Below are positions 22,991-34,489 of a stretch of 64,000 bases of DNA, in pieces. Origin of the DNA: Branchiostoma floridae. Taxonomy: Eukaryota; Chordata; Leptocardii; Amphioxiformes; Branchiostomatidae. Numbering within the stretch: position 1 is the first letter of the stretch; every line of letters starts with the position of its first letter. The stretch lies in the NCBI RefSeq assembly GCF_000003815.2, contig NC_049985.1:24886178-24950177 (forward strand), read 5' to 3'. The translations under genes were made by a program, and so were the position numbers. Below the pieces are notes generated by a model that was given only the letters and a program-made list of their open reading frames with translations, had not been told where the DNA came from and did no database searches.

Positions 22991-24368
22991 CCAAAGATGA
23001 AAATTTTGCCATGTGCTGTCACAGTATCAGATAATGACGTTACATATGTGTGGTTAAAAAATATCAGTAAGGTGTAGTATTAGCATTAAAAAAAATTTCC
23101 AATAACCAGAAAGGATGGTATTCAGGTTATAGATTCAGAAGAGATTTGTATAATATGCATCTTTCAATAATTATTAACGTTTTGCAATGTTCTTAAACCA
23201 CACAGCAAGGAGAGCATTGGCTAAAATCAAAGTTACAGTACTTTTGAGTGTTTTATGGGCTATCCAGTTGTTTTAGCTTTTAAAAAGATAATTTTGCTCA
23301 CATGTACAAATATGTCACAAGAGCAAATGGAAGTTGTCACTTTGAGTAACACCCCATTTCCACCTTTCCGTGATACAACCTCACTGCAGCCAAAGATATG
23401 ACAGATCACTCTACAAATTTGGTAAAGAATGAAGTTTCCTGCATTTTGACACCTGTTCCGCCATACCCTCCAGTGTGGAGAATCCAAATAAATAAATAAA
23501 TTTTGTGTGTTTTGTTATCCTTTACATGTAAGTCATATGTTTACATCATGCATCATGTTCCAATCATAAATAAAATCAACTTGGAAGGTAATACAAGTTC
23601 AACTTGGCTGCTGTACGGTCACAGTCTAGTGGAAAGGGAGACTAATCAAGGCAGTGCATTTTAGCTCTTCTTTTAATTACAGATGTGCTATACTGTTGAG
23701 TTATTATGAATATGAACTGTACTTATAAGAAAGCCCAGGTTATAACCAATAAAAGGATTTTCTACAGTGACGAAAGGCTTATCGCATTTCCTGCAGTACG
23801 GGTCTGTCGAAGGTCAGTCTGAATCAATAATCAAGCCCTAACTCTTGGCCGATAATATCATACAGTAATACATCTCAGCAAATTTCTTCCGATATCACTG
23901 TTTATGTGGCTCACTTTTTCATGGTTGATAAAATAAAATCAGCGACGTTATGCAATGTAGCGATAGAAAAGTTTATGGGTGTTTTGTTGTTGTATCAATG
24001 CTATTAACTCTAACTTAAGGCAATTGTAAAATAATTTCATCAGGTTGGCACATGTCAGATAATTGAACATAGATTTCTTTGGTACACGGACCTCTTTTAT
24101 TCTTCTGTTGCACGACATTTCAATGGCTGGTCTGTCATTTTCATCAGCGTACTTTCTATCGGTGAAGTGAACTGATGTCATGAGTGCAAATTGAACTTGT
24201 CCTATTGTGATGTAATAGCTTGACAAGAATAACTTCTTGAAGGTGATATAATGATAGAAACTGTGCACTGATGAAAATGACACACAAGTCCTGGAAATGT
24301 ACTGCAGAAGAATAAGGGACAGAGGTTATGTACCAAAGAAGACGTTCAATGCTATTAACTAAAGGCAT
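22991..24368. other. No gene seen
   Basis: Downstream of MMAA. AT-rich, several AATAAA hexamers, no repeats recognised within the window, no exon-like frame. Confidence 0.5.
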
Positions 24369-24469
24369 TGCATGGCATAATCGGTAGCGTGTTGGGCTCA
24401 GGCCCAAGAGGCCCCAGGTTCAAATCCTGCGGTGTCACCACACCTTTCGAGAAAGAGTAGGGGCATGCC
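24369..24469 (+). mobile_element. tRNA-derived SINE head, cut by the assembly gap
   Basis: TGGCATAATCGG (A-box-like) and GGTTCAAATCC (B box, 24417-24427) with a paired TTGGG/CCCAA anticodon stem, homologous to the head of the 57.3-kb copy (GTGTT.GG, CCAAGAGG). The acceptor arms do not pair, so it is not a tRNA gene. Confidence 0.75.
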
Positions 24470-24569
24470 NNNNNNNNNNNNNNNNNNNNNNNNNNNNNNN
24501 NNNNNNNNNNNNNNNNNNNNNNNNNNNNNNNNNNNNNNNNNNNNNNNNNNNNNNNNNNNNNNNNNNNNN
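24470..24569. other. Assembly gap (100 N)
   Basis: Exactly 100 N, the conventional size for a gap of unknown length. It truncates a tRNA-derived SINE head on its left. Confidence 0.99.
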
Positions 24570-24681
24570 TTTGAACACATTCAGGCGAATTGTTGTCGGT
24601 AGTGATCCTGCCCTAGAAGCCCTTGCTATTGTGCAATATGCTTAGCTCAAATTTGGACATGGTCTATAGAGTCTTCACACA

Positions 24682-24892
24682 TACTGTAAATGCTTTTAAG
24701 TTCTCGGGGATTTAATTTTGCGGTAGCGGGAAAATGGCTTTTCGCGGTGGATTTAATTTCGCGGTAACACCATCTACTGCAGTCTAATACCTTAATAGAA
24801 AAATGTTCGCGATGGATTTAATTTCGCGGTAAAGTGGTCGCCGCGAAAACCGCGAACATTAATCCACCGCGAACATTTCTGCATTTACAGTA
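24682..24892 (+). mobile_element. TTCGCGGTGG foldback element, copy 5
   Basis: TACTGTAAATGCTTTTAAG to TGCATTTACAGTA; same orientation as the 10899 copy. Confidence 0.88.
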
Positions 24893-25203
24893 TCATCCAA
24901 CACAACATTGACTGACTCTCAAAATTTCTTCTACTGTGCAAACTTGGATCTCAAGTCATATACTGTGTAATGATCATGCAGTCACGGCCTTAACGATGGA
25001 TGTCTTTCATTGATTTGGACTCCTGATAACTTGATGAAGTGAACTTGATTTATATTTTGAACATAAAGTTTAGTAATGAAGGTTTTATGATGTGGCCACA
25101 GGCTGTGAATAAAGGGATCTGTCAGAATGGGACTTAATGTAACATTTATGTGCAGAAAATGTGAAAAAGAAGGTATCAGCAAGTCTGTATTTCTACCTAT
25201 AAC

Positions 25204-25542
25204 GCCACACCAATTCTCGGATTTTTTCAGAAAAAAAATTAGGTCGGTCGGTCGGTCGGTCGAAAAAAAAAAAATAAAAACATTGCAAAAAGTCGGGGGT
25301 AAACCTAAACTTTCAACATTTAGGGGGTCCCTGGTAGCAAAGTCCAAAGTTTGAAGACAAATTATAAACGACCACATACAGCTACTGGAATTTGAGGCCC
25401 ATAGTTAATTTGAGAAAGGAGTGAAATTTTGTCAGCACGACGTGTGGCCATCAATTTGAAAAGTTTTGTTGTTTTTTTTTTTTTTCAAATAAAAAAAATA
25501 GGGTCGGGAGATCCGAGAAACAACAAATAAAATTTGTGTGGC
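25204..25542 (+). mobile_element. Related GCCACACCAATT-TIR MITE
   Basis: GCCACACCAATTCTCGGAT at the left and ATCCGAGAAAC to AATTTGTGTGGC at the right. It contains a (GGTC)n run at about 25243. It resembles the 14644 element at its ends and in its A/T-run interior. Confidence 0.65.
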
Positions 25543-27181
25543 CCAATGGGAATAAAATCACACTTTTTGGATCAAATACAAAATCTTTTCTACATAAGCA
25601 TTTGAATGAATAAGCACATTATGTACATTGTATTAATCTGCTTGGGCACTGCAATCATTTAAGCTAACATTTTTACTCACGGTGCATGAAAAAAAAACGG
25701 TTGTAAACATGATTTAGTTTTACTCGTCTGCAGCTACAGTACATGTATGTGTCGGTCTATAGATACAGTGTCTTTTCTGATTGAGAAGATTGGTAAACTT
25801 TAATGCCATTGATCTGAGCCACTGCTTCTGTAAGCTACCAAACTCAATATATAGTGTCTTCAGTTAAGCCTTTTCCCCTTCTCCATTGCTACAGTTACAT
25901 AGTTTATAATCATTACTCGACACCCTGCTTCCCAAGACCATGCTTTAACTTGCTTTCTCGCGTGCAACAATCTATACTTAATAACACGGGAATTTCAAGG
26001 AAATCCCACAGGTGATTACTTGAGACCATTATTGAACCGAAGGTATCAGTTATGCAATGATCATCCGTTCTCAGCATATATTGTGGTATAAGAATCACAC
26101 CCTCGTCACTGCAATGTCTCACTCTGACGTGAGAGGAAATATTAAAGGCATCATTACTGCCCACATGTCTTTTCCAAGCACCCATTGAAAGGCCATAACT
26201 GTAAAGTTCCCTCGTTCTACGAAGTTTAAATCATTGCTGGCCAAATGTTTCTTTCTCGGCTACGTCATGTTGGGCAGTAAATGTGGCAAAAATTCCGTGA
26301 CCATCGATTGGAAGAGGTTGAAAATATAGAGCACACACTGGAGCCAAAATTGGAATGTGTTTTCTGTCACTGTTGTCGGTCAAATAAATAAACTGGTGGA
26401 CGTACCGACTGATAAGTATCTAATACCAGCTCACAAAAAGAACAAGAAACTGGCATGACTTCAAGTACCAGAGTTACCATCCTAGGATTGATGTGTTCAA
26501 AAATTAATGTTTTTCCAGAACTTTCGTAGAATGGAGTATGTTATCATTAAGCACATGCAGTAGGGGCATCTTCTCTGGATAGTTTCAAAAAACACTTGCA
26601 GATAGGTGTGCAAAAGTTAGGTGTGACGGGTCCTTTGGTGTAATATAACCAGCTGCTGCCACGCCGCGTGCCTGGGAAGCTGGTGTATTATGTCAAAGGC
26701 CAGTAATACCGTCTATATAGATACAGATACAGAGGTCACACAATTGTATCACCTGTGACACCCCTATGTCCACCTAATCCTACACCTAACATAGGATTGT
26801 CGGAATATAGGGCTGACTTCACCATCAGCAGCAAGGCTGTCTTTAATGTCTGCGGTGATAGTCAACTATGCCTGCACTTCCTCTTCTTTTTATATTTGTG
26901 ACCTTCTTTATGAATTTCTTTCGACTTATCCTGTGAGACATATTGCAGAGGTCGAATGTGCTGGCTGTTACAAAACAGGGCAAGTCAGAAGAAGGTCACG
27001 ACCTTCTCATCCAACCTCTGATTGGAGAAACTATCGTGCACCCTGGGCACAAGTTGGGCCTAATGGAGAAGCGATTGTGAGGGAGATTTTGGCCCTTTAC
27101 CAACTCAGCCATGGCTAATCAGACCAACTTTGCCTTGAGTACAGTCTCATCAGCCTATAGCAAGTAAGTCGGTTTTCGATA
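25543..27181. other. No gene seen
   Basis: Frames at 25913-26185 (minus) and 26846-27118 (plus) are open for about 90 codons but show no recognisable motif or splice context. A short GGTGTATTATGTCAAAGG relic near 26680 is shared with 19880, 38810 and 40980. Confidence 0.45.
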
Positions 27182-27358
27182 ATCTCCAAGCAGATTCTAC
27201 GGTAGCATAAGATAGTATCAAAAGCTGGCAGATGAGTGAAGCCGGCTTAGGAGTGTGTTTCGCTACATGGCAAATGGACACCTCTTGGGTGACTACACTC
27301 CTTGGCCAGTTTGGTACTATTTTATGCCATTGGCATTGTAGGATCTGCTTGGAGATTA
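27182..27358 (+). mobile_element. Short TIR element, TAATCTCCAAGCAGAT family
   Basis: AATCTCCAAGCAGATTCTAC at the left and GTAGGATCTGCTTGGAGATT at the right form about 20-bp inverted ends around 177 bp. Confidence 0.65.
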
Positions 27359-29154
27359 GATTTTCGAGGGTTGAAGCATTGGAGGAGGTTGAGGCCTTTC
27401 GTTACACAAAATTGTCAGTCCATAGTAACCTACATGTATGTCATAACTTGTTTTTTAAAAGTTACTATTGAGTTTCCTCCTCTAACTCTAACGTACCCTA
27501 ACCTTATCCCTGGCTGCATAAGACCAGGATGTCTGGCCAAGTTTACTGGGCCGAGTTGGTAAAAGGCCAAATCCCCCTGGTCCCAATTGAGCGCTCTTCA
27601 TAAAACTGCCACTAAAGGTACAATTTATGCGACATGATTTAAACAAAGTTGTCAAAAGCATGAGTGCATGCATTGTTAATCAGGAATTGTTTCTGACATC
27701 TGGTCCCAAGAGGATGCCATACATAAAATAAGAGTTTTGCTGCCTTATTTTATAGACTATTTTGGTTACAATAATGTAACTTACTGGTTTACTGATAATA
27801 ATCACATCAATCTACAACTGGCTAACTTACTCCATAGGTTACTGATAATTACTTCGGCAATGATCAGACAAGCATTTAGTTGCTCGCCACAGGTACAAAA
27901 TGTACTATGACAGACCATCAAGGATGTTATATCACCGGCATACAAAGTTTATGTACTGGAACACCATATGTTGCAGAGGTCCTAAAGTGTAACAGCTTAA
28001 TGGTACGGTCAGACCCATACAAATGACCACCTCTACATAAGCACCACCTGGCCAATGTGACCGCTGTTTTTGTGGTCCCATAATTTTTCCCATTGACACA
28101 AACATTAAGAATCCTGTCCGCAGTGACCGCATACTTGCATAGATGGTTATGGTTCCTCTGAGTAGTCTTCTAGAGGGTTACAAGCTTTGACTGTACAATC
28201 ATGTAAATACGTATGATGCATTGATGGCCCTTCGCTGTATTTCAGAGATGATTATGATATACAGATCAAGCAATCACAGCAAAGTGAATATGCATTAGGC
28301 TTGTATAAGAATATGTAGTACTGTACAATCTTGAAATATTCCTGGCATATGAAAATTTGCAGTTTTCAAGGAGGAATCTCCATTGCAAAGTCACCATATC
28401 TTCTATGGCCAGGTGTCTGCATTTCCATTGTGTTGCTACAATTGTTTCCACAGGAACTCCCCTCAAAAGAACACCCCCTATTTTAATCCCTATTTAATCT
28501 ATACATACGAGCGAGACGCCTTACTGGGGGTATAATCATTTTTTAATGATAAACAATAAAATGACAAGTTTCGCGTCCGCACGCGTTGAAGGCGGTCCGG
28601 GAATGATGCCCCGAACCATTCCGCCTGCCTGGAGCTAATTAGCTGACCATGGCGGGTCCGTGTGTCAACCTCCTCGGATCAAAATATAAATAAACATTCA
28701 ATCCTTTATTATAACCTTTAATCCCACAACGCATGGCCCTAATCCCAACCCTAACATACATAACGTTATAGGGGACGGCATATAGAAACCTAAGGGTGTT
28801 AGAACACGGATGTGGAAGTCAGAACTCTGACGTTCTGACTCAGCAAAGTCCTGATTTCTGATGCGTTTCAAAATTTACATACTGCAAGGAAATTCAATTA
28901 CTGTTTATTAGTAGTTTGAATTGTTGACTGTCCTAGGACCTCAGATTGAGTATCAACTCAGGTGTATACAATAGAGTCTATGCTTACAACAACTTGCTAT
29001 CAACAGCAATACAATCATTGTTACCTACCATATAGCTCATTTGTGGTTATCTTGTAACAATGAAAGGTGTCAACATAAAAAAATTATGCACAGATGTTAC
29101 ATACATGTAAAACATTAGAATTGCATTTTTGTAGCCTTATATACAAATGTACAG
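27359..29154. other. No gene seen
   Basis: Includes a GC-richer patch at 28560-28680 with no clear frame and a short CCCTAATCCCAACCCTAAC run near 28737, otherwise AT-rich. Confidence 0.45.
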
Positions 29155-29330
29155 GCACCCAGCCAACGGTTCCTCATCCATAAAGACTGTAACAGCACCT
29201 GATCCTGGAGTTTATCGTCCGTATCTGAAGTTCATTGCTACGGAAAGGAGGCAGCTGGGCTCCTTAATGCCAACACACAGCCTCCCTGTTCACCACTCAA
29301 GCCCGCTCCACTTGCCCCACGATAACAAAG
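29155..29330 (+). CDS. Candidate internal exon of an unrecognised gene
   Basis: 176 nt open on the plus strand between an ATGTACAG acceptor and AAAG followed by GTATCA. It reads HPANGSSSIKTVTAPDPGVY, RPYLKFIATERRQLGSLMP and a His/Pro-rich HSLPVHHSSPLHLPHDNK. Codon use looks protein-like and the stretch is more GC-rich than its surroundings. No family is recognised and no partner exon with matching phase was seen. A TIR element begins about 11 bp after the donor. Confidence 0.35.
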
Positions 29331-29341
29331 GTATCAATTAA

Positions 29342-30913
29342 GGCTGGGTATCAGCGTACCGGTACAAAAACGTTTTTTTTTATTGGACAGGTGTGACAGC
29401 GATTTCGCCCCCCCGTGATTTCGCCCCCCCCGGGGGCGAAATCACTAGCGATTTCGCCCCCCCCCCGGGGCGAAATCACTAGCGATCTCGCCCTCCCTGG
29501 CTAGTGATCTCGCCCCCCTACCTCGCCCCCCTTTAGCGATTTCGCCCCCCCCCCCCAAAAAAAACGGATTTACATGACATTTTAGAAGTTGATTGGTATA
29601 AATCACAAAATGCAGTTTCAGAATGATATAAGTACACGAGTTTGACACATAACTCCATTCATAGTATCAATATTAACGTAATTACATGGTAATAAGATAG
29701 TTGAACTTGTTTCAGACAAGGAGGGTTGGGTCCCTTGTATTCCCATTATTGCATATACCTTAGTCTTGACATAAGATGTATTTCATTGTATTCACCTGTC
29801 CTCAAGCAACCTATATATCTCCAATATGAAGTCTCTACCATGAAGTGACCACAAAAGAACTATGTAATGTCTTTATTAATTATGCAAATATTAGGTATTA
29901 ATTAGAATAACGCACATTTTGGTATATGCACCTGGCCAAGGGATATCTTCACCTCCAACATGACTGTTTTTTCTAGTATTTAGGAACTGATGCATTTACC
30001 CGTGTTTCTTAAGACTGGTACTTTACCAGTGTTTGTGTAGCATTTAGCAACAGCTATATCAACTTGCGCGTAGATAGTGTTTATAATGAGAAACTATTAT
30101 TCACGTGTGTTTTTGTTAGTGCTTTGGATATGTTTCCAGCACAAGAGAGGAAACACTGTGACAAATTGAAAACATATAGCTGACGTATTCCGTACCATAG
30201 ACGGTGTTGATTTATACGTTCGCAATAGCACTGTTTTTATGCCACCTCAGCTGCAAAAATTGTCTTTTTCATTTCAATGTCATGTTTGCACCGAACAATA
30301 TAGTATCGACTTTCGATGTATGACATCTTACGGTACGGTAATAAGGTGCCATATAGGTACCAGGTAACACACCATATACGTTACTCCCCAGGTGCAGTAT
30401 AGTACCAGGTAGCGCACCTGTAATATGTAGTAACCAGCTGCTCTGGGAGGGGGGGGCGAAAACGCTAAAGGGGGGCGAAAACGCTAGTGATCTCGCCCCC
30501 CGGGGGGGCGAGATCGCCGGGGGGGCGAGATCGCTGTCACACCGGTCCAGAAAAACCGGACCTGAAAAAATTAGGTGGACCGGATGTTGGACCTATTATA
30601 AAATTAACAGATTATTTGATTAGGCATTCACACGTTTTGGTGCTTGCAGGTGGAAGAAAATAACAAGAGTGAAGTAGAAAAGATTTTATAGTCATTTCTA
30701 CCAAGTTTTACAGTCAATCGTACCCGTGCAGTTAGCGTTGTTGGATTTTAAAACGCCAGTTTGAGTCGAATGCTCCACCATACAGATTTCTTTGTAGTGA
30801 AATGGACCATTGGTATGAGTCATACTGAATCAGGTCCAGGTCCGGACCTGGATCTGATCCTCTGGACCTGAACCTGGCCTGGACCTGAATTTTCTGTACC
30901 GGTACCCAGCCCT
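29342..30913 (+). mobile_element. Outer element of a nested pair (GGCTGGGTA...GTACCGGTAC ends)
   Basis: Left end GGCTGGGTATCAGCGTACC and right end GTACCGGTACCCAGCC are imperfect inverted repeats with TAA beside both. Most of its length is occupied by the element at 29390-30543. Remaining sequence has AGGTCCGGACCT-type motifs. A loose relative may lie at about 62450. Confidence 0.6.
29390..30543 (+). mobile_element. Inner nested element with GATTTCGCCCCCC subterminal repeats
   Basis: 26-bp inverted termini start GGTGTGACAGCGAT. About ten copies of TAGCGATTTCGCCCCC or GGGGGGCGAGATC in both orientations crowd the two ends, with C/G runs of 6-14 bases. The central 850 bp is ordinary AT-rich DNA without a transposase frame. 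Confidence 0.75.
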
Positions 30914-31651
30914 AATATCAATTTTGCAGACTGCATGCTTCTGAATTGTAGCCATGGGAAGTGACCAGAGCAGGTTTGCAGGGAAAACTGCACGCACTGC
31001 TTTGTGCTTTTACAGCTTACATGTAATTTGGATACAAAGAGTAGCAATCGATTTGCGATTATCAAGATGTAAAATTCAATGGTTGACTGAACAGGGATGT
31101 ACAATTTGGTAACTGCAAGGACCTTTATTTGGAAAAACACTAAGTCTTGTAGAATGGCCAAACTATATATAGCTATCTTTCAGAATCTCTTTTTTTTCAT
31201 TTACCAATTGAAACCTTTTTCAATCTGTAATTTATAGCAATCAATGTAATGATCATGAAAATTGGCGCCAGTGTTTCCATTTTTGTAGCAGTATGTGACT
31301 GTAACACTATCGAAAACTCAAAACTTAACCACAAATAACCCCACTTTCTTCTAACTGCAAAGTTAAATCACCACAGCTTAATTACGTTTAAACTACATAA
31401 TTCATATGATTATAAACAGTTACAGACTTAGTAAAACAGTTGGAGGTGGCTTTTTCCAGATTAAAACTCCCCCCACATCCAGAGATGTGTGCTATTAGCG
31501 AAGGCACTTTGTCCCGATTACTGACCACTGATAACATGCCTAGTTGAGTCTGAAGAACTTAATTGGATGGATAGAAAGGAAGTTAAGGAAAGTGATCTCG
31601 ATCCAATCTAGCTCACTGAAGACTGGTCGTGACAGAGAAGACAGTAACGTT

Positions 31652-31865
31652 TAAGTTCATCTTTATTCGCGGGGAACCTATATCCGTTGTGCTTAAATCC
31701 AGGCTACGTAGGGATATCAAGTTGACGGACGGTAGTTTCTAACTGCAATATTTTGAAAAAGAAATGCAATTTAAAATTTGAACCCACCGCCTATCGACCT
31801 GATATCCCTAATGCTATTTTTAGATACAACGGATATAGGTTACCCCGCGAATAACGGTGAACTAG
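31652..31865 (+). mobile_element. Foldback MITE, TAGTTCACCTTTATCCGCGG family, copy 2
   Basis: Same structure as the copy at 7119 (AAGTTCATCTTTATTCGCGG to CGAATAACGGTGAACTA), with the GATATCAAGTTGACGGAC core. Confidence 0.78.
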
Positions 31866-32075
31866 CATTACATTTACAGGTTCATTGTACCAGGGAAATT
31901 GAATTCCCTTTAAGGTAACCCTCTTTAACAAGCACAATGAACAGTGGAACACGGCTAACATCCCATCCTATTAGGATTGTGACTCTTTCCAGTAGCGTGT
32001 ATGTTGGATGAGCAAAGACAGCTTGTTTCAACTTTCAACAATGATTTCAACTTTCAAACTGTACTCCAGAGTTAA

Positions 32076-33039
32076 CCCTCAAACCACCGTAGCTTTTTTG
32101 TGACGTAGATTACCGTATGGGGTCAAAACTGACCCCAAAACGTTTTTTACAGATACAGTTTTTTTGTGTGACTCTTTTTGTGATTTGTATGTATGTATAG
32201 TTTCATTAATCTATGTGGGACAGTCTGACATGATTAGGTGAGAATACTTCTAGCTCATTATAATAATTTATGCAAAAGATCATGAGGACCACATTTTGCA
32301 CCAACGCTATTCAGACGGGGAATGAGGTTTTTGATGCCTGTACCAACTTCAATGTCGTACAGCGCCTGAATGGCTTATGCTAGGGCCACCAAACTTGGTA
32401 ACATTTTAGAAAATGTTGATATCAAACATTTTCAGTGAACAAAGTATGTTCATAATTTTTCATGTTGCCATGGCAGCGGAATTCTGACTGACATATTTAT
32501 TACGAAATTTTCTAATTTTGTATTAAACATTAAAGTTTTAAGGTTTTCTTGGCAAATAACAGTTCTTTATCACATCTTATAAAATCAAACATAAATTTCA
32601 CGACTCAATATTCATAATTTATGCTAATTTGATTACGTCATCAGTCAAAATCCAAGGTGGCGGCCGATATTACCTAGAAGACGTCATAATGTCGTCATAT
32701 AACATGATAATTGCACAAAAGTTGTTACAATACTTTTGGCTTACATGTAGATCATTCTCTAAAAATTTGGTGATCCTACGATAAGTAGTTTAGGTGTGGG
32801 TCGCAAATGTTTGTTAAAAAAAATGCTGGGGTCAGTTTTGACCCCACTGGACCATGCATAAACTTTCGATGATAACTTAATCAAAAATGAACCAATCTCG
32901 GTAAAAACGTATAAGAAGTTATAGGACACATATACAAACAAACTCCTGGAAGGAAATTCGTTTTCGACCAGAAATGCCATGATGGCACACATTGATATAC
33001 GCCTGGGGTCAGTTTTGACCCCATACGATGGTTTGAGGG
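32076..33039 (+). mobile_element. piggyBac-like non-autonomous element (TTAA duplication)
   Basis: TTAA (32072-32075 and 33040-33043) flanks CCCTCAAACCACCGTA and its inverse. Subterminal GGGGTCAAAACTGACCCC palindromes occur near both ends. TTAA plus a CCC start is the piggyBac signature. No transposase frame in 964 bp. Confidence 0.78.
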
Positions 33040-33225
33040 TTAAACCACTGGAATACACATGTCACCTACTTTACATTTTACATTATGATGTCCTAGTTAT
33101 GTCTACAGTCAAGCCAATGGACAATTACATGTGACCACATTTTGGTAGTTCCTAGTGAGGTATTTTGTCCACTGCAACAAGCGAGCTGAAGATTAAGAAT
33201 GCTGTCCATAGTCAACCTATCCACA

Positions 33226-33459
33226 TACTGCAAATACAAATTTTAATTATAAGTTTGCGGGGATTTACTTTCGCTGTGCACGTGGCAGGAAAATGGAGTG
33301 TACTCGTCGGTCTTAAGTTTGCGGTAGCGCCATAGATTGTAGTGGAAAACTATAATAGAAAAATGTTCACTGTGGTTTTAAGTTCGTGGTAAAGTGGCCA
33401 CCGCGAAAACCTCAAACATAATTAAGCACTCCAAACATATCTGCATTAAATTTACAGTA
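33226..33459 (+). mobile_element. TTCGCGGTGG foldback element, copy 6
   Basis: TACTGCAAATACAAATTT to TTTACAGTA; many CpG sites have decayed to TpG/CpA. Confidence 0.78.
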
Positions 33460-33918
33460 GACCAGAATTTATCAGTCCTGAGCGGTCATATCGTCTTGGG
33501 CAGTTTTGACTTCAAAAGTAATCACAATTTCCAATATCTGCTATGTGAACAACTGCTATAGTACAACCGTATCAAAAATTGTAATGAACATTGCAATACC
33601 TGAGGGAAACATGACTCTATCTAAATGTCATTTCCCTTCAGCATCAATTCCAATATAAGACAAAAAGTGATTAATGCGATCGAGTCTAATTCCTATCACC
33701 AGATATGATTTTCAGCTTTGATATATCTGAAGTACTTAATATCGTCTCCGCGGACACCCAAATATGGGTCAAATGGTGTCTCGGAGGTGTGATACTAACG
33801 AGGTAACACCGTCCACTGCTCTTAGATCAATGTGGTGTCACTCAGTAGGGTGACTTTTTTGCAAAGTGCATATTTTAATCATCTAATACCCACTCGTCGA
33901 CAGCCATTGATGTCTCGA

Positions 33919-34489
33919 TTTAAGGCCCCTTCACGGTCCCTTCACATGAGAGCAAGAATGAGCCGGAATGCCGTCAGAATAAAACTTCTTTTCTATTCAT
34001 GGGAATTCGTAGTGTATTCTAGAAATTCTCAATGCATTCCAGATATGTGTGCCCATTCTTTTGGCTGGCCCGAAAGTTTTTGACAATTGCTAAAACTTTC
34101 GAGGTGCATTTGAAGTGGAGAAATATCGAACGGCATTCATAGTGCATTCTAAGTGTATCTTAACTATTCTAACAACAGTATGAACACATTCTACGGAATT
34201 CCAACATCATTGAAAACATTCTTATCTAATCCACGGAGAACCGAAACGGCAAGCCACTTCGAATCCTGCCATGAATCCTGCACATTCTTTTGAATGTGGC
34301 CAAAAGAATATATGGAATGCAGTAATAATTTCTAGAATTATGACACTACGAATTGCCAGGAATAGAAAAGAAGGGGATATAAGGTCCCACCCGAATGTGG
34401 CACGAATTTTGCAAAGTAATTTTATTAATACTTAATTCCGGCTGGTTCTGCTTGATTCTTGCTATTTTTTTCAGTATGAAGGCCCTTTC
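33919..34489 (+). mobile_element. Large foldback element with AATTC/GAATGC repeats
   Basis: The left arm (CTTCTTTTCTATTCATGGGA, ATTCGTAGTGTATTCTAG, ATTCTTTTGG) is inverted against the right arm ending near 34375, with further inverted matches to TTTAAGGCCCCTTCAC and GAAGGCCCTTTCA ends. About 570 bp, non-coding. Confidence 0.7.

Noticed and set aside
24369-24440. tRNA-Leu(CAG)-like gene
   Set aside because: The anticodon stem pairs, but the acceptor arms do not, the variable arm is short for Leu, and it aligns with the SINE head at 57.7 kb.
24982-25377. 131-codon minus-strand frame
   Set aside because: It runs through the A/T-run and (GGTC)n interior of a MITE and has Phe/Ile-rich repeat-driven composition.
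25913-26185. 90-codon minus-strand frame
   Set aside because: Complete ATG-stop frame but no family, promoter or splice evidence; length is compatible with chance.
26846-27118. 90-codon plus-strand frame with Cys and Arg clusters
   Set aside because: No recognisable domain and no exon boundaries; left out for lack of support.
29445-29648. Gly-rich minus-strand frame
   Set aside because: Produced by C runs in the subterminal repeats of the nested transposon.
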